Assembly: GCA_021730165.1 (NCBI GenBank)
Contig: CP072535.1
Coordinates: forward strand, 885,798 to 949,797
Length of the DNA stretch: 64,000 bases
From: Candidatus Vesicomyidisocius sp. Pext_18_S21
Lineage (GTDB): Bacteria > Pseudomonadota > Gammaproteobacteria > PS1 > Pseudothioglobaceae
Direction of reading: 5' to 3'
A model generated the notes under the pieces. That model ran no database searches. It worked only from the letters and a program-made list of their open reading frames with translations, and was not told where the DNA came from. A program made the translations under genes and the position numbers. This document shows, piece after piece, positions 1 through 8,514 of this stretch; the stretch's first letter is position 1, and every line of letters begins with the position of its first letter.

Positions 1-62
1 AAAATATAAACAAAATAATTAGCAAAAAACTTTTAATAGGTAATTCTTATGATATCAAAGAT

Positions 63-1085
63 TTATAAATACTCCTCAATTAAAATTTCAGCAATTTGTA
101 CAGTATTAAGCGCCGCACCTTTACGAATATTATCAGAGACCACCCACAAGTTTAGAGCTTTTTCATGGGAAATATCCTCACGAATACGACTCACAAACGT
201 ATCATCATGATTAGTTGCCTCAACAAATGGCGTAGCATATCCACCATCTTCACGCTTATCCATAACCGTCACACCCTTTGCTTCTAATAGGATCTTAGTA
301 GCTTCAGCTGCAGTAATTTTTCTTCTAGTTTCAATATTAATTGCCTCGGAATGACCATAAATAACTGGTACACGAACTGCTGTTGGATTAACTAAGATTT
401 TCTCATCTTCAAAAATCTTTTGAGTCTCCCATACCATTTTCATTTCTTCCCTAGTATAACCATTTTCTTGAAAAACATCAATATGTGGGATGACATTAAA
501 CGCAATTTGCTTTGGATAAATCTTAATATCAATCTCTTTGCCATTTAATAATTTAACTGTTTGATCTGTTAGTTCAGTAATTGCCTTCTTGCCAGAACCA
601 GAAACCGCCTGATAAGTAGCAACATTAATACGCTTAATCCCTACTGCATCATAGATCGGCTTAAGTGCTACCAACATTTGAATGGTTGAACAATTCGGAT
701 TGGAAATAATATTACGTTTTGTATAATCTATAATCGCATGAGGATTTACCTCTGGTATCACTAATGGAATATCCTTATCACGGCGATAATACGCTGTATT
801 ATCAATCACAACACACCCTGAATCAGCTGCAATTGGTGCATATTTTTTAGAAACACTACCTCCAGCTGAAAACAAACTAATTTGCACTTGTGAAAAATCA
901 AAGGTTTTTAAATCCTGTACTATCCAACTTTTACCCTGACAAAATACTTTTTTACCGGTAGAATTAGCACTTGCTAAAGGATATAAACTATTAATTTTAA
1001 AATTTCGTTGTTCTAAAATAGAAAGAATCATCTCGCCTACTACACCTGTTGCACCAACAACAGCAACATCATACTTTTTATTCAT
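63..1085 (-). CDS. asd: Aspartate-semialdehyde dehydrogenase
   Basis: Cytosolic enzyme that reduces L-aspartyl-4-phosphate to aspartate-4-semialdehyde with NADPH, the branch point to lysine/diaminopimelate, threonine and methionine. The 340-residue protein starts with the NADP-binding motif GATGVVG (residues 11-17). It has the catalytic cysteine in SNPNCST (Cys132) and the acid/base histidine in GHSEAIN (His245). Length is typical of the bacterial short (gram-positive-like) subfamily. It stands alone, followed by an AT-rich 62 bp to the window edge and preceded by a 651 bp gene-free stretch. Identification is by family motifs and is secure. Confidence 0.96.
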   Translation of the reverse strand: MNKKYDVAVVGATGVVGEMILSILEQRNFKINSLYPLASANSTGKKVFCQGKSWIVQDLKTFDFSQVQISLFSAGGSVSKKYAPIAADSGCVVIDNTAYYRRDKDIPLVIPEVNPHAIIDYTKRNIISNPNCSTIQMLVALKPIYDAVGIKRINVATYQAVSGSGKKAITELTDQTVKLLNGKEIDIKIYPKQIAFNVIPHIDVFQENGYTREEMKMVWETQKIFEDEKILVNPTAVRVPVIYGHSEAINIETRRKITAAEATKILLEAKGVTVMDKREDGGYATPFVEATNHDDTFVSRIREDISHEKALNLWVVSDNIRKGAALNTVQIAEILIEEYL

Positions 1086-1736
1086 AAAATTATAATTTAT
1101 AAGTTATATAAATAGTATTATACTTGAGTTTTAATCAATACTTTCTTCGTCAAAAATAGGTTATTTTTATCTTATCTCACTGTCTAAGACAGTGATTTTA
1201 TTATTTATTTAAATTTCTTTATATTTTTCCTTATTATTATTTTTACCAAATTAAAAAAATTACTTTCCTAAAAGGAAACTATAGTTACACATCTAACATT
1301 AAAAATATTTTTGTTAAAGTTAAATTTGACACTAAGCAGGTACATTACTTCACAACTTTCCTATATAAATATTATTTGACTAATTTTAATATAAATATAA
1401 TTATTCCACCAATATCTAAAAGGAGATAACAACAAATATAATTAAAAAATAATACTTAGAACGGAGTAACCATCAAAATATTAACAATGCATAATCACAA
1501 TACCTATACAGATAAAAATCAACACTATGGAAATATAACAATTTCAATACCCCTTCATAATATAAATACTAACATCAAAGAATCATTATGTATAGCATAC
1601 TAAAATATATTTTATACCCTACGCTAAAAACTAAAATAAAAGAATGGACTAACGATAAACTAGTAATAAATACTATTTAGATTTTTTATAAAGTATAATT
1701 AATTTGATATTAAATTCTTACTTTTAAACTTATTTT
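1086..1736. other. Gene-free AT-rich stretch between asd and ybgI
   Basis: A 651 bp stretch with no supportable gene. Short open frames exist on the plus strand (for example 1487-1603, 38 codons, and about 1588-1680, 30 codons), but they lack well-placed ribosome binding sites and I recognise no similarity. One small perfect hairpin lies at 1177-1195. The base composition and length fit decayed DNA left after gene loss. Confidence 0.5.
1177..1195 (+). terminator. Short perfect hairpin, terminator-like
   Basis: Perfect 8 bp inverted repeat (arms TCACTGTC and GACAGTGA) around a TAA loop, followed on the plus strand by a T-rich run. It has the form of a Rho-independent terminator reading rightwards, yet no plus-strand gene precedes it. 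It may be a leftover of a lost gene or a weak minus-strand element upstream of asd. Confidence 0.35.
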
Positions 1737-2477
1737 TCATACGATATTATCAATATCAATAAATTGATACTGAACGTTAAATTTTTCACTCAAGTGTTGA
1801 CATAAGGCTTGTACGCCATAACGCTCGGTAGCGTAATGACCCGCAGATATAAAAGCAATATTATTCTCTTTGGCGATAGCTGGGGTTTGTTCTGATATTT
1901 CTCCAGTAATAAAGCAATCAGCACCAACATTAATTGCATGTTTAATATAACTTTGAGCATCACCAGTACACCATGCAATTTTTTTAATTTGTTGGTTAAT
2001 GTCGCCAAATACTAAAGGTATACGTTGTGTAATATCTTGCACTACTTGAGACACCTCAATAAGTGATAATTTAACTTCACCTTGCCAAACCAAAGTATCG
2101 CTAATAGGAGTTGGATTAACAATATTAAGGCGCATTGCTAGTTGAATATTATTACCAACTATAAGGTGAGCATCCAAAGGAAGATGATAAGCAAACAAAT
2201 TAATATTTTCCTCTAGTAAAATCTTAATGCGATTTTTTTTGATACCGGTAATTACTAGACTTTCATTTTTCCAAAACAATCCATGATGAACAAATAGAGC
2301 ATCAGCTTTTTCATCAATTACTTTTTCAATTAAATCCTGATTAACGCTAACACCAGCAATGATTTTTCTAATTTGTTGACGACCTTCAATTTGTAAACCG
2401 TTTGGACAGTAATCATCAAATGTATCTACATCAAGATAATCATGGCAATATTCAGATAGGATTTTATTATCAATCAC
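1737..2477 (-). CDS. ybgI: NIF3/YbgI family metal-binding protein
   Basis: Member of the NIF3 (YqfO/YbgI, DUF34) family of toroidal dinuclear metal proteins, often labelled GTP cyclohydrolase 1 type 2 homolog; the physiological role is not settled. The 246-residue protein has the family's metal-ligand motifs: HHG (His64-His65), a YHLPLDAH segment near residues 97-104, and a C-terminal ISAGHYATERYG segment. The usual E. coli length is 247. It is the last gene of the minus-strand folB-folK-dsbA-thiD-hisC-ybgI cluster; its start codon directly abuts the hisC stop, so translational coupling is likely. Confidence 0.9.
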   Translation of the reverse strand: MIDNKILSEYCHDYLDVDTFDDYCPNGLQIEGRQQIRKIIAGVSVNQDLIEKVIDEKADALFVHHGLFWKNESLVITGIKKNRIKILLEENINLFAYHLPLDAHLIVGNNIQLAMRLNIVNPTPISDTLVWQGEVKLSLIEVSQVVQDITQRIPLVFGDINQQIKKIAWCTGDAQSYIKHAINVGADCFITGEISEQTPAIAKENNIAFISAGHYATERYGVQALCQHLSEKFNVQYQFIDIDNIV

Positions 2478-3551
2478 TTATATCCTTTGTAAGATGTAAA
2501 ATTTTTCTACAATATTAATGAATTTTTGATTTTGTTCTTCAGTACCAATCGTCACACGTAAACAATTAATTAATCTCTTCTTTACACTTAAATTTTTAAT
2601 TAAAACGCCATTTTCTTTCAAAAAATCGAATAAAATATTTGTATTAGGAGCTTTAAATAAAATAAAGTTTGCTTGTGATGGATAAACTTTTAAAACATTT
2701 ATTTTAACAAGTGCATCAAATAATATCTGACGTTGAGCAAGAATAACACTAACATTAGCATTAATAGTATTCTTTTCTTGTAAAAGAAAATTAGCACTAA
2801 CTTGAGTTAAAATATTTATATTATAAGGTAAACGTAATTTATTTAATTGATTTACTGTGTCTTGCGTAGCAATTAACAATCCTAAACGTAAACCAGCAAA
2901 ACCAATTTTAGAAACTGTTCTAAGTAAAACTAAATTTGGATACTTGGCAATATCGGTTAAAAAACTATCTGTTGTATATGCATAATAAGCTTCATCAAGC
3001 ACAACCATTGCCTTAGTTGAACTAATAATATGCTCAATAATTTCTCGATTAAACATATTACCTGTTGGGTTATTTGGATAAGCAATAAAAATTAATTTAG
3101 GATTATAAGTTTTTATTGCTTTTTGCATAGTATCATCATCAATCTCAAAATCATCTGTTAATAAAACACTCTGATAATTAAGACGTGTAAATTTTGTAAT
3201 CATTCCATACATCACAAAACTTGGTTCAACACTTAAAACAGTATCTCCAGTATCACATGCCAAAGCTAATAATTGGATTAATTCATCCGATCCATTGCCT
3301 AGTAATACACCAAACTCTTTAGGAATATTCATCAACAATCTAAGTGTTTGATTCAATTTATCTAAACTATGGCTTGGATAGCGATTAAGCTGTGCATCAA
3401 CTAAATAGGTTAAATATTGATCTGTTAATTCGTCAGATAAAGAAAATGGAGATTCCATGGCATCCATTTTTACCATATCAGAAGAAATTGGCACATGATA
3501 GGCACTAATCATCTTAATATCGGATCTCAACCAATTATTAATAAAGCTCAT
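2478..3551 (-). CDS. hisC: Histidinol-phosphate aminotransferase
   Basis: PLP-dependent aminotransferase that converts imidazole-acetol phosphate and glutamate to histidinol phosphate in histidine synthesis. The 357-residue fold-type I protein shows the substrate/PLP segments NGSDELI (residues 86-92), AYPNNPTGN (157-165) and DEAYY (186-190), the Schiff-base lysine in TVSKIGFAGLRLG (Lys215) and a C-terminal LRVTIG arginine motif. It overlaps thiD by 4 bp upstream and abuts ybgI downstream. The other histidine genes are scattered; hisA is about 24 kb away. Confidence 0.95.
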   Translation of the reverse strand: MSFINNWLRSDIKMISAYHVPISSDMVKMDAMESPFSLSDELTDQYLTYLVDAQLNRYPSHSLDKLNQTLRLLMNIPKEFGVLLGNGSDELIQLLALACDTGDTVLSVEPSFVMYGMITKFTRLNYQSVLLTDDFEIDDDTMQKAIKTYNPKLIFIAYPNNPTGNMFNREIIEHIISSTKAMVVLDEAYYAYTTDSFLTDIAKYPNLVLLRTVSKIGFAGLRLGLLIATQDTVNQLNKLRLPYNINILTQVSANFLLQEKNTINANVSVILAQRQILFDALVKINVLKVYPSQANFILFKAPNTNILFDFLKENGVLIKNLSVKKRLINCLRVTIGTEEQNQKFINIVEKFYILQRI

Positions 3552-4300
3552 AATGGTTTTTGTCTATTTGGATGCAATTGCATTTTACCAATACTTTTAG
3601 CATTTAACAAAGTTTGATATGTATAGTCTAATGCCTGCTTGCTTGCAATCTCAATATCCAAACCTAATGCAATTAATGCACTCATCGCGCTTGAAAGTGT
3701 ACAACCAGAACCATGATAACTACCTGGTAGCTTTTGATAAGAGAAACTTTGAATGAGTTTTCCGTAGTGATATAAACAATGTTCAATCACATCATCAGAT
3801 GAGTCAGTTTTTGTGAGTAAAATCCAATTATAAGAGAGTTTCTTAATAGCTTTTTGTTCATCCTCTTCACCCGCCAAAATTTGTAATTCTGTTAAATTAG
3901 GCGTAATAACTTTTACCATTGGCAATAATTGATGTTTTAAAAAATCAATTAAAACACTATCTAAAAAATCAAAATCACTACTAGATTTCACAATTGGGTC
4001 AAGAACTATAATTTTATTTTTAACCAACTTAGTAATGGTTCTAATTTGCTGAATTGAAGATAATAAACCGATCTTTACCACTTCAAAATCAACATCAGCT
4101 TGTAAGCACTTAAATTGTTGAATAATAAAATTGCAATCCACCTCAACTAAATTCTCAACTGAGGCTGTATTTTGTACGGTAAGATTGGTAATAATAACCA
4201 GTGGTGTTACGCCAAATTGATTGATACTTTCAATATCAGCAACTAATCCTGCACCACCACAAGGGTCAAGTCCTGATAAAACTAAAACTGTATTATTCAA
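3548..4300 (-). CDS. thiD: Hydroxymethylpyrimidine/phosphomethylpyrimidine kinase
   Basis: Ribokinase-fold kinase acting on HMP and HMP-phosphate in thiamine synthesis. The 250-residue protein begins [18 protein letters not shown], the typical ThiD N-terminus, and carries the C-terminal anion-hole motif GSGCTLSSA. The mid-region TKTD takes the place of the usual TKGGH segment and looks relaxed, as is common in reduced genomes. It overlaps dsbA by 8 bp and hisC by 4 bp, so it is inside one operon. I saw no TPP riboswitch in front of it; the upstream DNA is dsbA coding sequence. Confidence 0.9.
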   Translation of the reverse strand: MNNTVLVLSGLDPCGGAGLVADIESINQFGVTPLVIITNLTVQNTASVENLVEVDCNFIIQQFKCLQADVDFEVVKIGLLSSIQQIRTITKLVKNKIIVLDPIVKSSSDFDFLDSVLIDFLKHQLLPMVKVITPNLTELQILAGEEDEQKAIKKLSYNWILLTKTDSSDDVIEHCLYHYGKLIQSFSYQKLPGSYHGSGCTLSSAMSALIALGLDIEIASKQALDYTYQTLLNAKSIGKMQLHPNRQKPL

Positions 4301-4910
4301 GCTTGCTTTCTTTTTTAATTAAAAAATCTACCACTTTAAGCATATCAATATACGAACCTGCATATGTTGCATCAGTCAAATATTTACCATTAATAATAAT
4401 AGCTGGTACACCTGTAATCTTATATTTAAGTGTACTCAACTTAGATTTATTTACTTTAATTTTCACATTAAAAGAGTTGAATGCTGTTTCTATCTTATTT
4501 TTATTAACTCCAAAACTTGCCACCCAATTAACAAAACTCTCTTTAGAATTAAAACGTTCATTATTTACATGAATTACATCAAATAATTCCTCATGCAATT
4601 TTTCAACTAGGTCTAACTCTTCTAACACAAAATAAAAAATTGCACCATTTAACCAGCGCTTAGAAAAAATAGCTGTTTGGCGTACAAATTCAACATTACT
4701 AGGCTTGGTTTTAAGCCAACTATTTATAAGTGGTTCAAGATTATAACAATGTAGGCAGTAGTACCAAAATAACTCACGCACTTCAATTTTGTCACCCGTA
4801 ATAGTTTTAACAGGTTTATTAAGCACTATATAATCTATGCCAGCTTCATAATCTTTCGAAAATACAAAGCTAGAAAATGCAATAAGTAAAATAAATAGTA
4901 TCTTTTTCAT
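4293..4910 (-). CDS. dsbA: Periplasmic thiol:disulfide oxidoreductase DsbA, CLHC variant
   Basis: Periplasmic oxidase that introduces disulfides into secreted proteins. The 205 residues comprise a signal peptide (about residues 1-18, hydrophobic core [13 protein letters not shown]), a thioredoxin fold with an inserted helical domain, and the cis-proline loop GVPAII. The active site reads [13 protein letters not shown], so Cys52-Leu53-His54-Cys55 replaces the usual Cys-Pro-His-Cys; the leucine codon CTA is one transition away from a proline codon. It lies 2 bp downstream of folK and overlaps thiD. DsbA assignment is firm; the altered dipeptide may change its redox potential. Confidence 0.93.
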   Translation of the reverse strand: MKKILFILLIAFSSFVFSKDYEAGIDYIVLNKPVKTITGDKIEVRELFWYYCLHCYNLEPLINSWLKTKPSNVEFVRQTAIFSKRWLNGAIFYFVLEELDLVEKLHEELFDVIHVNNERFNSKESFVNWVASFGVNKNKIETAFNSFNVKIKVNKSKLSTLKYKITGVPAIIINGKYLTDATYAGSYIDMLKVVDFLIKKESKLE

Positions 4911-4912
4911 AG

Positions 4913-5395
4913 TTATTCTGTATTTAAAATGTCAATATTATACGATTTTAATCCACCCATGGTTGCCCGTAACTGAGTATAAGTTTGATGTTGTTGTGGA
5001 TGAACCAAGTTTGGGTTTAACTCTGCCAATGGCATAAGCACAAAATTATATTTTAGAATATCATCTCTTGGTAAATTGTAATTTTGATCAATAACTGCAT
5101 CATATAAGGTTAAATCAAGATCAATTAAACGAGATGAAAATTTTGACGCCTCTCTATCCCTGCCAAGATTTTCTTCAATATCATGTAATATATTGACCAC
5201 TTCAGAAATTATTAAATTAGTGGTAGCATTAATACCAACATTATAAAAATTATCACCTTTAAACCCAAATGCTCTAGATTCATAAACCTTAGAAAAAATC
5301 GTATTTTTAAACATTACTTTAATAGCATAAATCGCCTTAGATAGATTTTCCCTACGATTTTGGTTTGAACCAATATTAATATGAATATTAGCCAT
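4913..5395 (-). CDS. folK: 6-hydroxymethyl-7,8-dihydropterin pyrophosphokinase
   Basis: Transfers pyrophosphate from ATP to 6-hydroxymethyl-dihydropterin in folate synthesis. The family start is just before the INIGSN strand, so I chose the ATG at 5395 ([11 protein letters not shown], 160 residues) over an in-frame ATG at 5413 that would add six unconserved residues. Motifs seen: [10 protein letters not shown], a FYNVGI segment and the signature [18 protein letters not shown] with the Mg-binding aspartates. It overlaps folB by 8 bp, the classic folB-folK pairing, and is followed at once by dsbA. Confidence 0.93.
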   Translation of the reverse strand: MANIHINIGSNQNRRENLSKAIYAIKVMFKNTIFSKVYESRAFGFKGDNFYNVGINATTNLIISEVVNILHDIEENLGRDREASKFSSRLIDLDLTLYDAVIDQNYNLPRDDILKYNFVLMPLAELNPNLVHPQQHQTYTQLRATMGGLKSYNIDILNTE

Positions 5396-5741
5396 TACTA
5401 CGTTCAATGACAATACCTACTCCTTGCGCACCTGTCAACACTTCACCTTTATTCAAGGTAAGTTTTATCCAAGTAACTTTAAATTCTTTCAATACAATTT
5501 GAGTAATTCTTTCAGCCAAAGTTTCAACTAATTGAAATTCACTACGCTGAACAAAATCAATTAATCTCTTTGATACTGCCTTATAATCCAAGGCTTGATT
5601 AATATGATCGGTTTTACTAGCAGCTTTAATATTAGCTGACATTTCAATATCCAACACAATATCTTGACGAATTTTTCGCTCCCAATCATAAATACCAATA
5701 ACCGTATCAATTTTTAATCCTTGTATAAATATAATATCCAT
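5388..5741 (-). CDS. folB: Dihydroneopterin aldolase
   Basis: Cleaves 7,8-dihydroneopterin to 6-hydroxymethyl-dihydropterin and glycolaldehyde, just before FolK in the pathway. The 117-residue protein has the N-terminal GLKIDTVIGIYDWERKIRQ segment with the conserved glutamate, ALDYKAVSKR in the middle, and the C-terminal LTLNKGEVLTGAQGVG with the catalytic lysine. Length matches the family (about 120). It is the first gene of the minus-strand cluster and is divergent from plsY across 54 bp; this folB/plsY neighbourhood is common in gammaproteobacteria. Confidence 0.95.
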   Translation of the reverse strand: MDIIFIQGLKIDTVIGIYDWERKIRQDIVLDIEMSANIKAASKTDHINQALDYKAVSKRLIDFVQRSEFQLVETLAERITQIVLKEFKVTWIKLTLNKGEVLTGAQGVGIVIERSNG

Positions 5742-5795
5742 TATAAAATTTTGAGTAGCTAAAATTACTAATCCAATTAAACCAAAAGAAACATT

Positions 5796-6386
5796 ATGTT
5801 ACCTGAGTTATTCTTTACTATTATTATCCTTAGTTATCTAATTGGTTCAATTTCAACAGCCATTATTATTTGCAAAATACTTAACCTACCTGACCCTAGA
5901 ACTCAAGGCTCAAACAATCCAGGTGCTACAAATATACTTAGAATAGTTGGGAAAAAAGCAGCTGTCATCACACTCATTGGAGATGGACTTAAGGGTATGA
6001 TTCCAGTATTAATTGCCCACTACTTAGCCTTAGATACACTTAATATTACTTGGATTATCTTCGCAGCATTTTTAGGTCATGTATACCCCATCTTTTTTAG
6101 TTTTAAAGGCGGTAAAGGAGTTGCAACCTTCCTAGGTGCTTTACTTACCCTTAGTTATCCTACTGGACTAAGCTTTATAATCACTTGGATTTTTGTAACA
6201 AAAATACTGAAAATCTCATCATTATCAGCACTAGTAGCTACCGCACTCACACCAATTTATTTCTATCTAATTACTAATAATTTGATTGCTACTTATGTCA
6301 TTATCTCAATATGTATATGGATTTTTTACACCCATAAAAGTAATATTAAGAAACTATTTAATAACCAAGAAAATAAAATCAATTAG
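5796..6386 (+). CDS. plsY: Glycerol-3-phosphate acyltransferase PlsY
   Basis: Inner-membrane enzyme that acylates glycerol-3-phosphate from acyl-phosphate to give lysophosphatidic acid, the first step of phospholipid synthesis. The 196-residue protein has five or more hydrophobic segments and the three PlsY motifs: GSISTA near the N-terminus, GSNNPGATNILR near residues 38-49, and GGKGVATFLG near 104-113. Length is standard. Divergent from folB. Confidence 0.95.
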   Translation: MLPELFFTIIILSYLIGSISTAIIICKILNLPDPRTQGSNNPGATNILRIVGKKAAVITLIGDGLKGMIPVLIAHYLALDTLNITWIIFAAFLGHVYPIFFSFKGGKGVATFLGALLTLSYPTGLSFIITWIFVTKILKISSLSALVATALTPIYFYLITNNLIATYVIISICIWIFYTHKSNIKKLFNNQENKIN

Positions 6387-6450
6387 CACTTAGAATCTCA
6401 ACATTTACCCATTAAACTAAAAAACTATATCTTCATTATTAAATATATAA

Positions 6451-6459
6451 TGTTATAAT
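6451..6459 (+). promoter_or_regulatory. Candidate extended -10 promoter for ppk2
   Basis: TGTTATAAT fits the TGnTATAAT extended -10 consensus, 34 bp before the ppk2 start. No good -35 box lies at normal spacing, which extended -10 promoters tolerate. A second overlapping TATAAT lies at 6446-6451. In DNA this AT-rich, chance matches are frequent, so confidence is limited. Confidence 0.4.
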
Positions 6460-6493
6460 AATAAGTTTATTTAAATTTAAACGCTACAATACT

Positions 6494-7405
6494 ATGTTAA
6501 TAAGGAAAAAAATTAGTAAAAAAGATGCTAAAAACAAGATAAAAAAATTACAAAATAACAAATATGTTATGCATAAAAATAATGTCATGTCTGGCAATGC
6601 ATTGTTAAGCTTATCAGAAATAGCAGGAGATTACCCTTATGCTAAAAAAATGCATGTTGAAGAATACGAGAATGAAAAATATTTATTACAAACAGAGTTA
6701 CTAAAAGCACAAGACTGGATTAAAAATTACAATAAAAAAATTATCTTATTATTTGAAGGCCGTGACGCAGCTGGAAAAGGTGGTACAATCAAGCGTTTTA
6801 TGGAGCACCTTAATCCCCGTGCTGCACGGGTTATTGCTTTAGAAAAACCATCAAGAGTAGAACTAGGTCAATGGTATTTTCAACGCTACATTAAACATTT
6901 TCCTACAAATGGAGAAATGGTGCTATTTGACCGATCTTGGTATAATAGAGCTGGTGTAGAACGTGTTATGGGATTTTGTAAAAACTCAGAATATCTGGAA
7001 TTTATGCGGCAAGCGCCTTTACTGGAACGCATGCTAGTTAATGACGGCTTTATGCTTTCTAAGTACTGGTTTTCTGTTAGTCATCAAGAGCAATTAAGGC
7101 GCTTTCATCTACGTAAAAATGACCCCTTAAAAAGGTGGAAGTTAAGTGAAATTGATTTACAATCATTAACGAAATGGGAACAATATACCAAAGCTAGAAA
7201 AGATATGTTTTTTTACACCAATACCGCTGATTCATCTTGGATTGTTGTAAAATCAGATGATAAAAAACGTGCAAGAATTAATTGTATTAGGCATTTTCTT
7301 TACTATCTAGATTATCCTAATAAAGATACTAAAATAGTTTTTAAGCCTGATTCAAAAATTATTGGAAGTGTAAGTAATTTATATAAAAATAAGGAGGATA
7401 TTTGA
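6494..7405 (+). CDS. ppk2: Polyphosphate kinase 2 (PPK2 family)
   Basis: P-loop kinase that moves phosphate between polyphosphate and nucleotides, usually in the direction of GTP/ATP formation in class I enzymes. The 303-residue protein has the Walker A segment EGRDAAGKGG (about 88-97), the Walker B/lid region LFDRSWYNRAGVERVMGF (Asp146) and the later RRFHLRKNDPLKRWKLS segment, all diagnostic of one-domain PPK2. The first 35 residues are lysine-rich. Its stop overlaps the TTG start of the next small lysine-rich gene, so the two are likely co-transcribed. Confidence 0.93.
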   Translation: MLIRKKISKKDAKNKIKKLQNNKYVMHKNNVMSGNALLSLSEIAGDYPYAKKMHVEEYENEKYLLQTELLKAQDWIKNYNKKIILLFEGRDAAGKGGTIKRFMEHLNPRAARVIALEKPSRVELGQWYFQRYIKHFPTNGEMVLFDRSWYNRAGVERVMGFCKNSEYLEFMRQAPLLERMLVNDGFMLSKYWFSVSHQEQLRRFHLRKNDPLKRWKLSEIDLQSLTKWEQYTKARKDMFFYTNTADSSWIVVKSDDKKRARINCIRHFLYYLDYPNKDTKIVFKPDSKIIGSVSNLYKNKEDI

Positions 7406-7656
7406 TATCAAATAAAAAACAACAATTAAAAGATGCTATACAAATTGCAAGAAAAGCAGAAATTGAAGCCTTAATTGCAACTGAGAAAGCTCAAAAATCT
7501 GTTAATAAAATAGTAAAATTAAGAAAAGAGTTAGATGTACAGTATAAAAAATTAGCCAAAAAAATTAAAAAAAGTAAAAAAAGTAACGACAAGAAAATAG
7601 AGTATTTTTCTAAAAAGAAAGTAAAAAAAGCAAAGAAAAAAAAATCTTTAAAATAA
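7402..7656 (+). CDS. Small, extremely lysine-rich coiled-coil protein of unknown function
   Basis: 84 residues, 29 of them lysine (about 35%), rising towards the C-terminus (KKKVKKAKKKKSLK). The first half is heptad-like and probably a coiled coil. The start is TTG at 7402, overlapping the ppk2 stop; an excellent Shine-Dalgarno AAGGAGG at 7391-7397 supports it. I do not recognise a family. Composition resembles histone H1-like nucleoid proteins or a polyanion binder. Coupling to ppk2 suggests, as inference only, a role with polyphosphate. It is followed by 105 bp before the convergent ABC operon. Confidence 0.7.
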   Translation: MISNKKQQLKDAIQIARKAEIEALIATEKAQKSVNKIVKLRKELDVQYKKLAKKIKKSKKSNDKKIEYFSKKKVKKAKKKKSLK

Positions 7657-7761
7657 TTCTAGTTCTTAACCAGTTTATCATACTAATCTAGTATAAATAG
7701 TAAAATAGGACTATATTTTTAGTAACTTTTCTATTAAAAAAACTATGTAATATATTAAGTT

Positions 7762-8514
7762 TTAAAATTCACATTTTTTTAATAGATAAAATGCAAATAT
7801 TGCCAATACAATAATTATACTCAATAAGACTAAAATTGATATCCAAAACTCAGAAGTGCTAACGCCTAAAAATCCCAATCTAAAACTATCAACCATATAA
7901 TAAATAGGATTAAATTTAGATATATTTTGCCAAAACTGGGGTAGTATTTCTACATTATAAAATATACCGCCAAGATAAGTCATAGGCATAAGAATAAAAG
8001 TAGGAACAATAGAGATATCATCAAACGATTGGGCAAAAATAGCGTTAATAAATCCTGCTAATGAGAATAAGATTGAGGTAAATAAAAAAATAATAAATAC
8101 AATCAGCATATTATTTATTTCAAAATCAATAAAAAAACTCATAGCAATAGAAACCCCTAAGCCAACTGCAAAGCCTCGCGACACACCACCAGATACATAA
8201 CCTAATAAAATAACCCAATAAGACACAGGTGCTACTAATAATTCTTCAATACTATGATTAAATTTTGCTAAAAAAAACGATGTTACTGTATTAGTATAAG
8301 AGTTAGTAATGACCGTCATTAGAATCACCCCAGGAATTATATAATGTAAATAATCCACACCTTGCATATCACCGATACGCTTGCCCATCAACCCGCCAAA
8401 AATTAATAAATATAGTGACGTAGTAATAATAGGTGGAAAAATAGTTTGTACCCAAATACGAGAAAATCTTAAAATTTCCTTAATAACAATGGTTTTATAA
8501 GAAATCCACATCAT
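7762..8514 (-). CDS. ABC-2 type transporter permease (YadH-like)
   Basis: Membrane subunit of an ABC-2 exporter. The 250-residue protein has six predicted transmembrane segments and the YadH-family features SFFLAKFNHSIEELLVAP after the second segment, and MTYLGGIFY plus FNPIYYMVDSFRLGFLG near the end. Its start overlaps the stop of the ATPase gene by 4 bp, so the pair forms one transporter. Substrate unknown; E. coli YadGH is likewise not firmly assigned. Confidence 0.9.
   Translation of the reverse strand: MMWISYKTIVIKEILRFSRIWVQTIFPPIITTSLYLLIFGGLMGKRIGDMQGVDYLHYIIPGVILMTVITNSYTNTVTSFFLAKFNHSIEELLVAPVSYWVILLGYVSGGVSRGFAVGLGVSIAMSFFIDFEINNMLIVFIIFLFTSILFSLAGFINAIFAQSFDDISIVPTFILMPMTYLGGIFYNVEILPQFWQNISKFNPIYYMVDSFRLGFLGVSTSEFWISILVLLSIIIVLAIFAFYLLKKCEF

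Noticed and set aside
1487-1603. 38-codon plus-strand frame in the asd-ybgI gap
   Set aside because: ATG lacks a suitably spaced ribosome binding site and the peptide shows no recognisable feature.
3548-4300. TPP riboswitch controlling thiD
   Set aside because: thiD overlaps dsbA coding sequence; there is no leader and no THI-box-like sequence.
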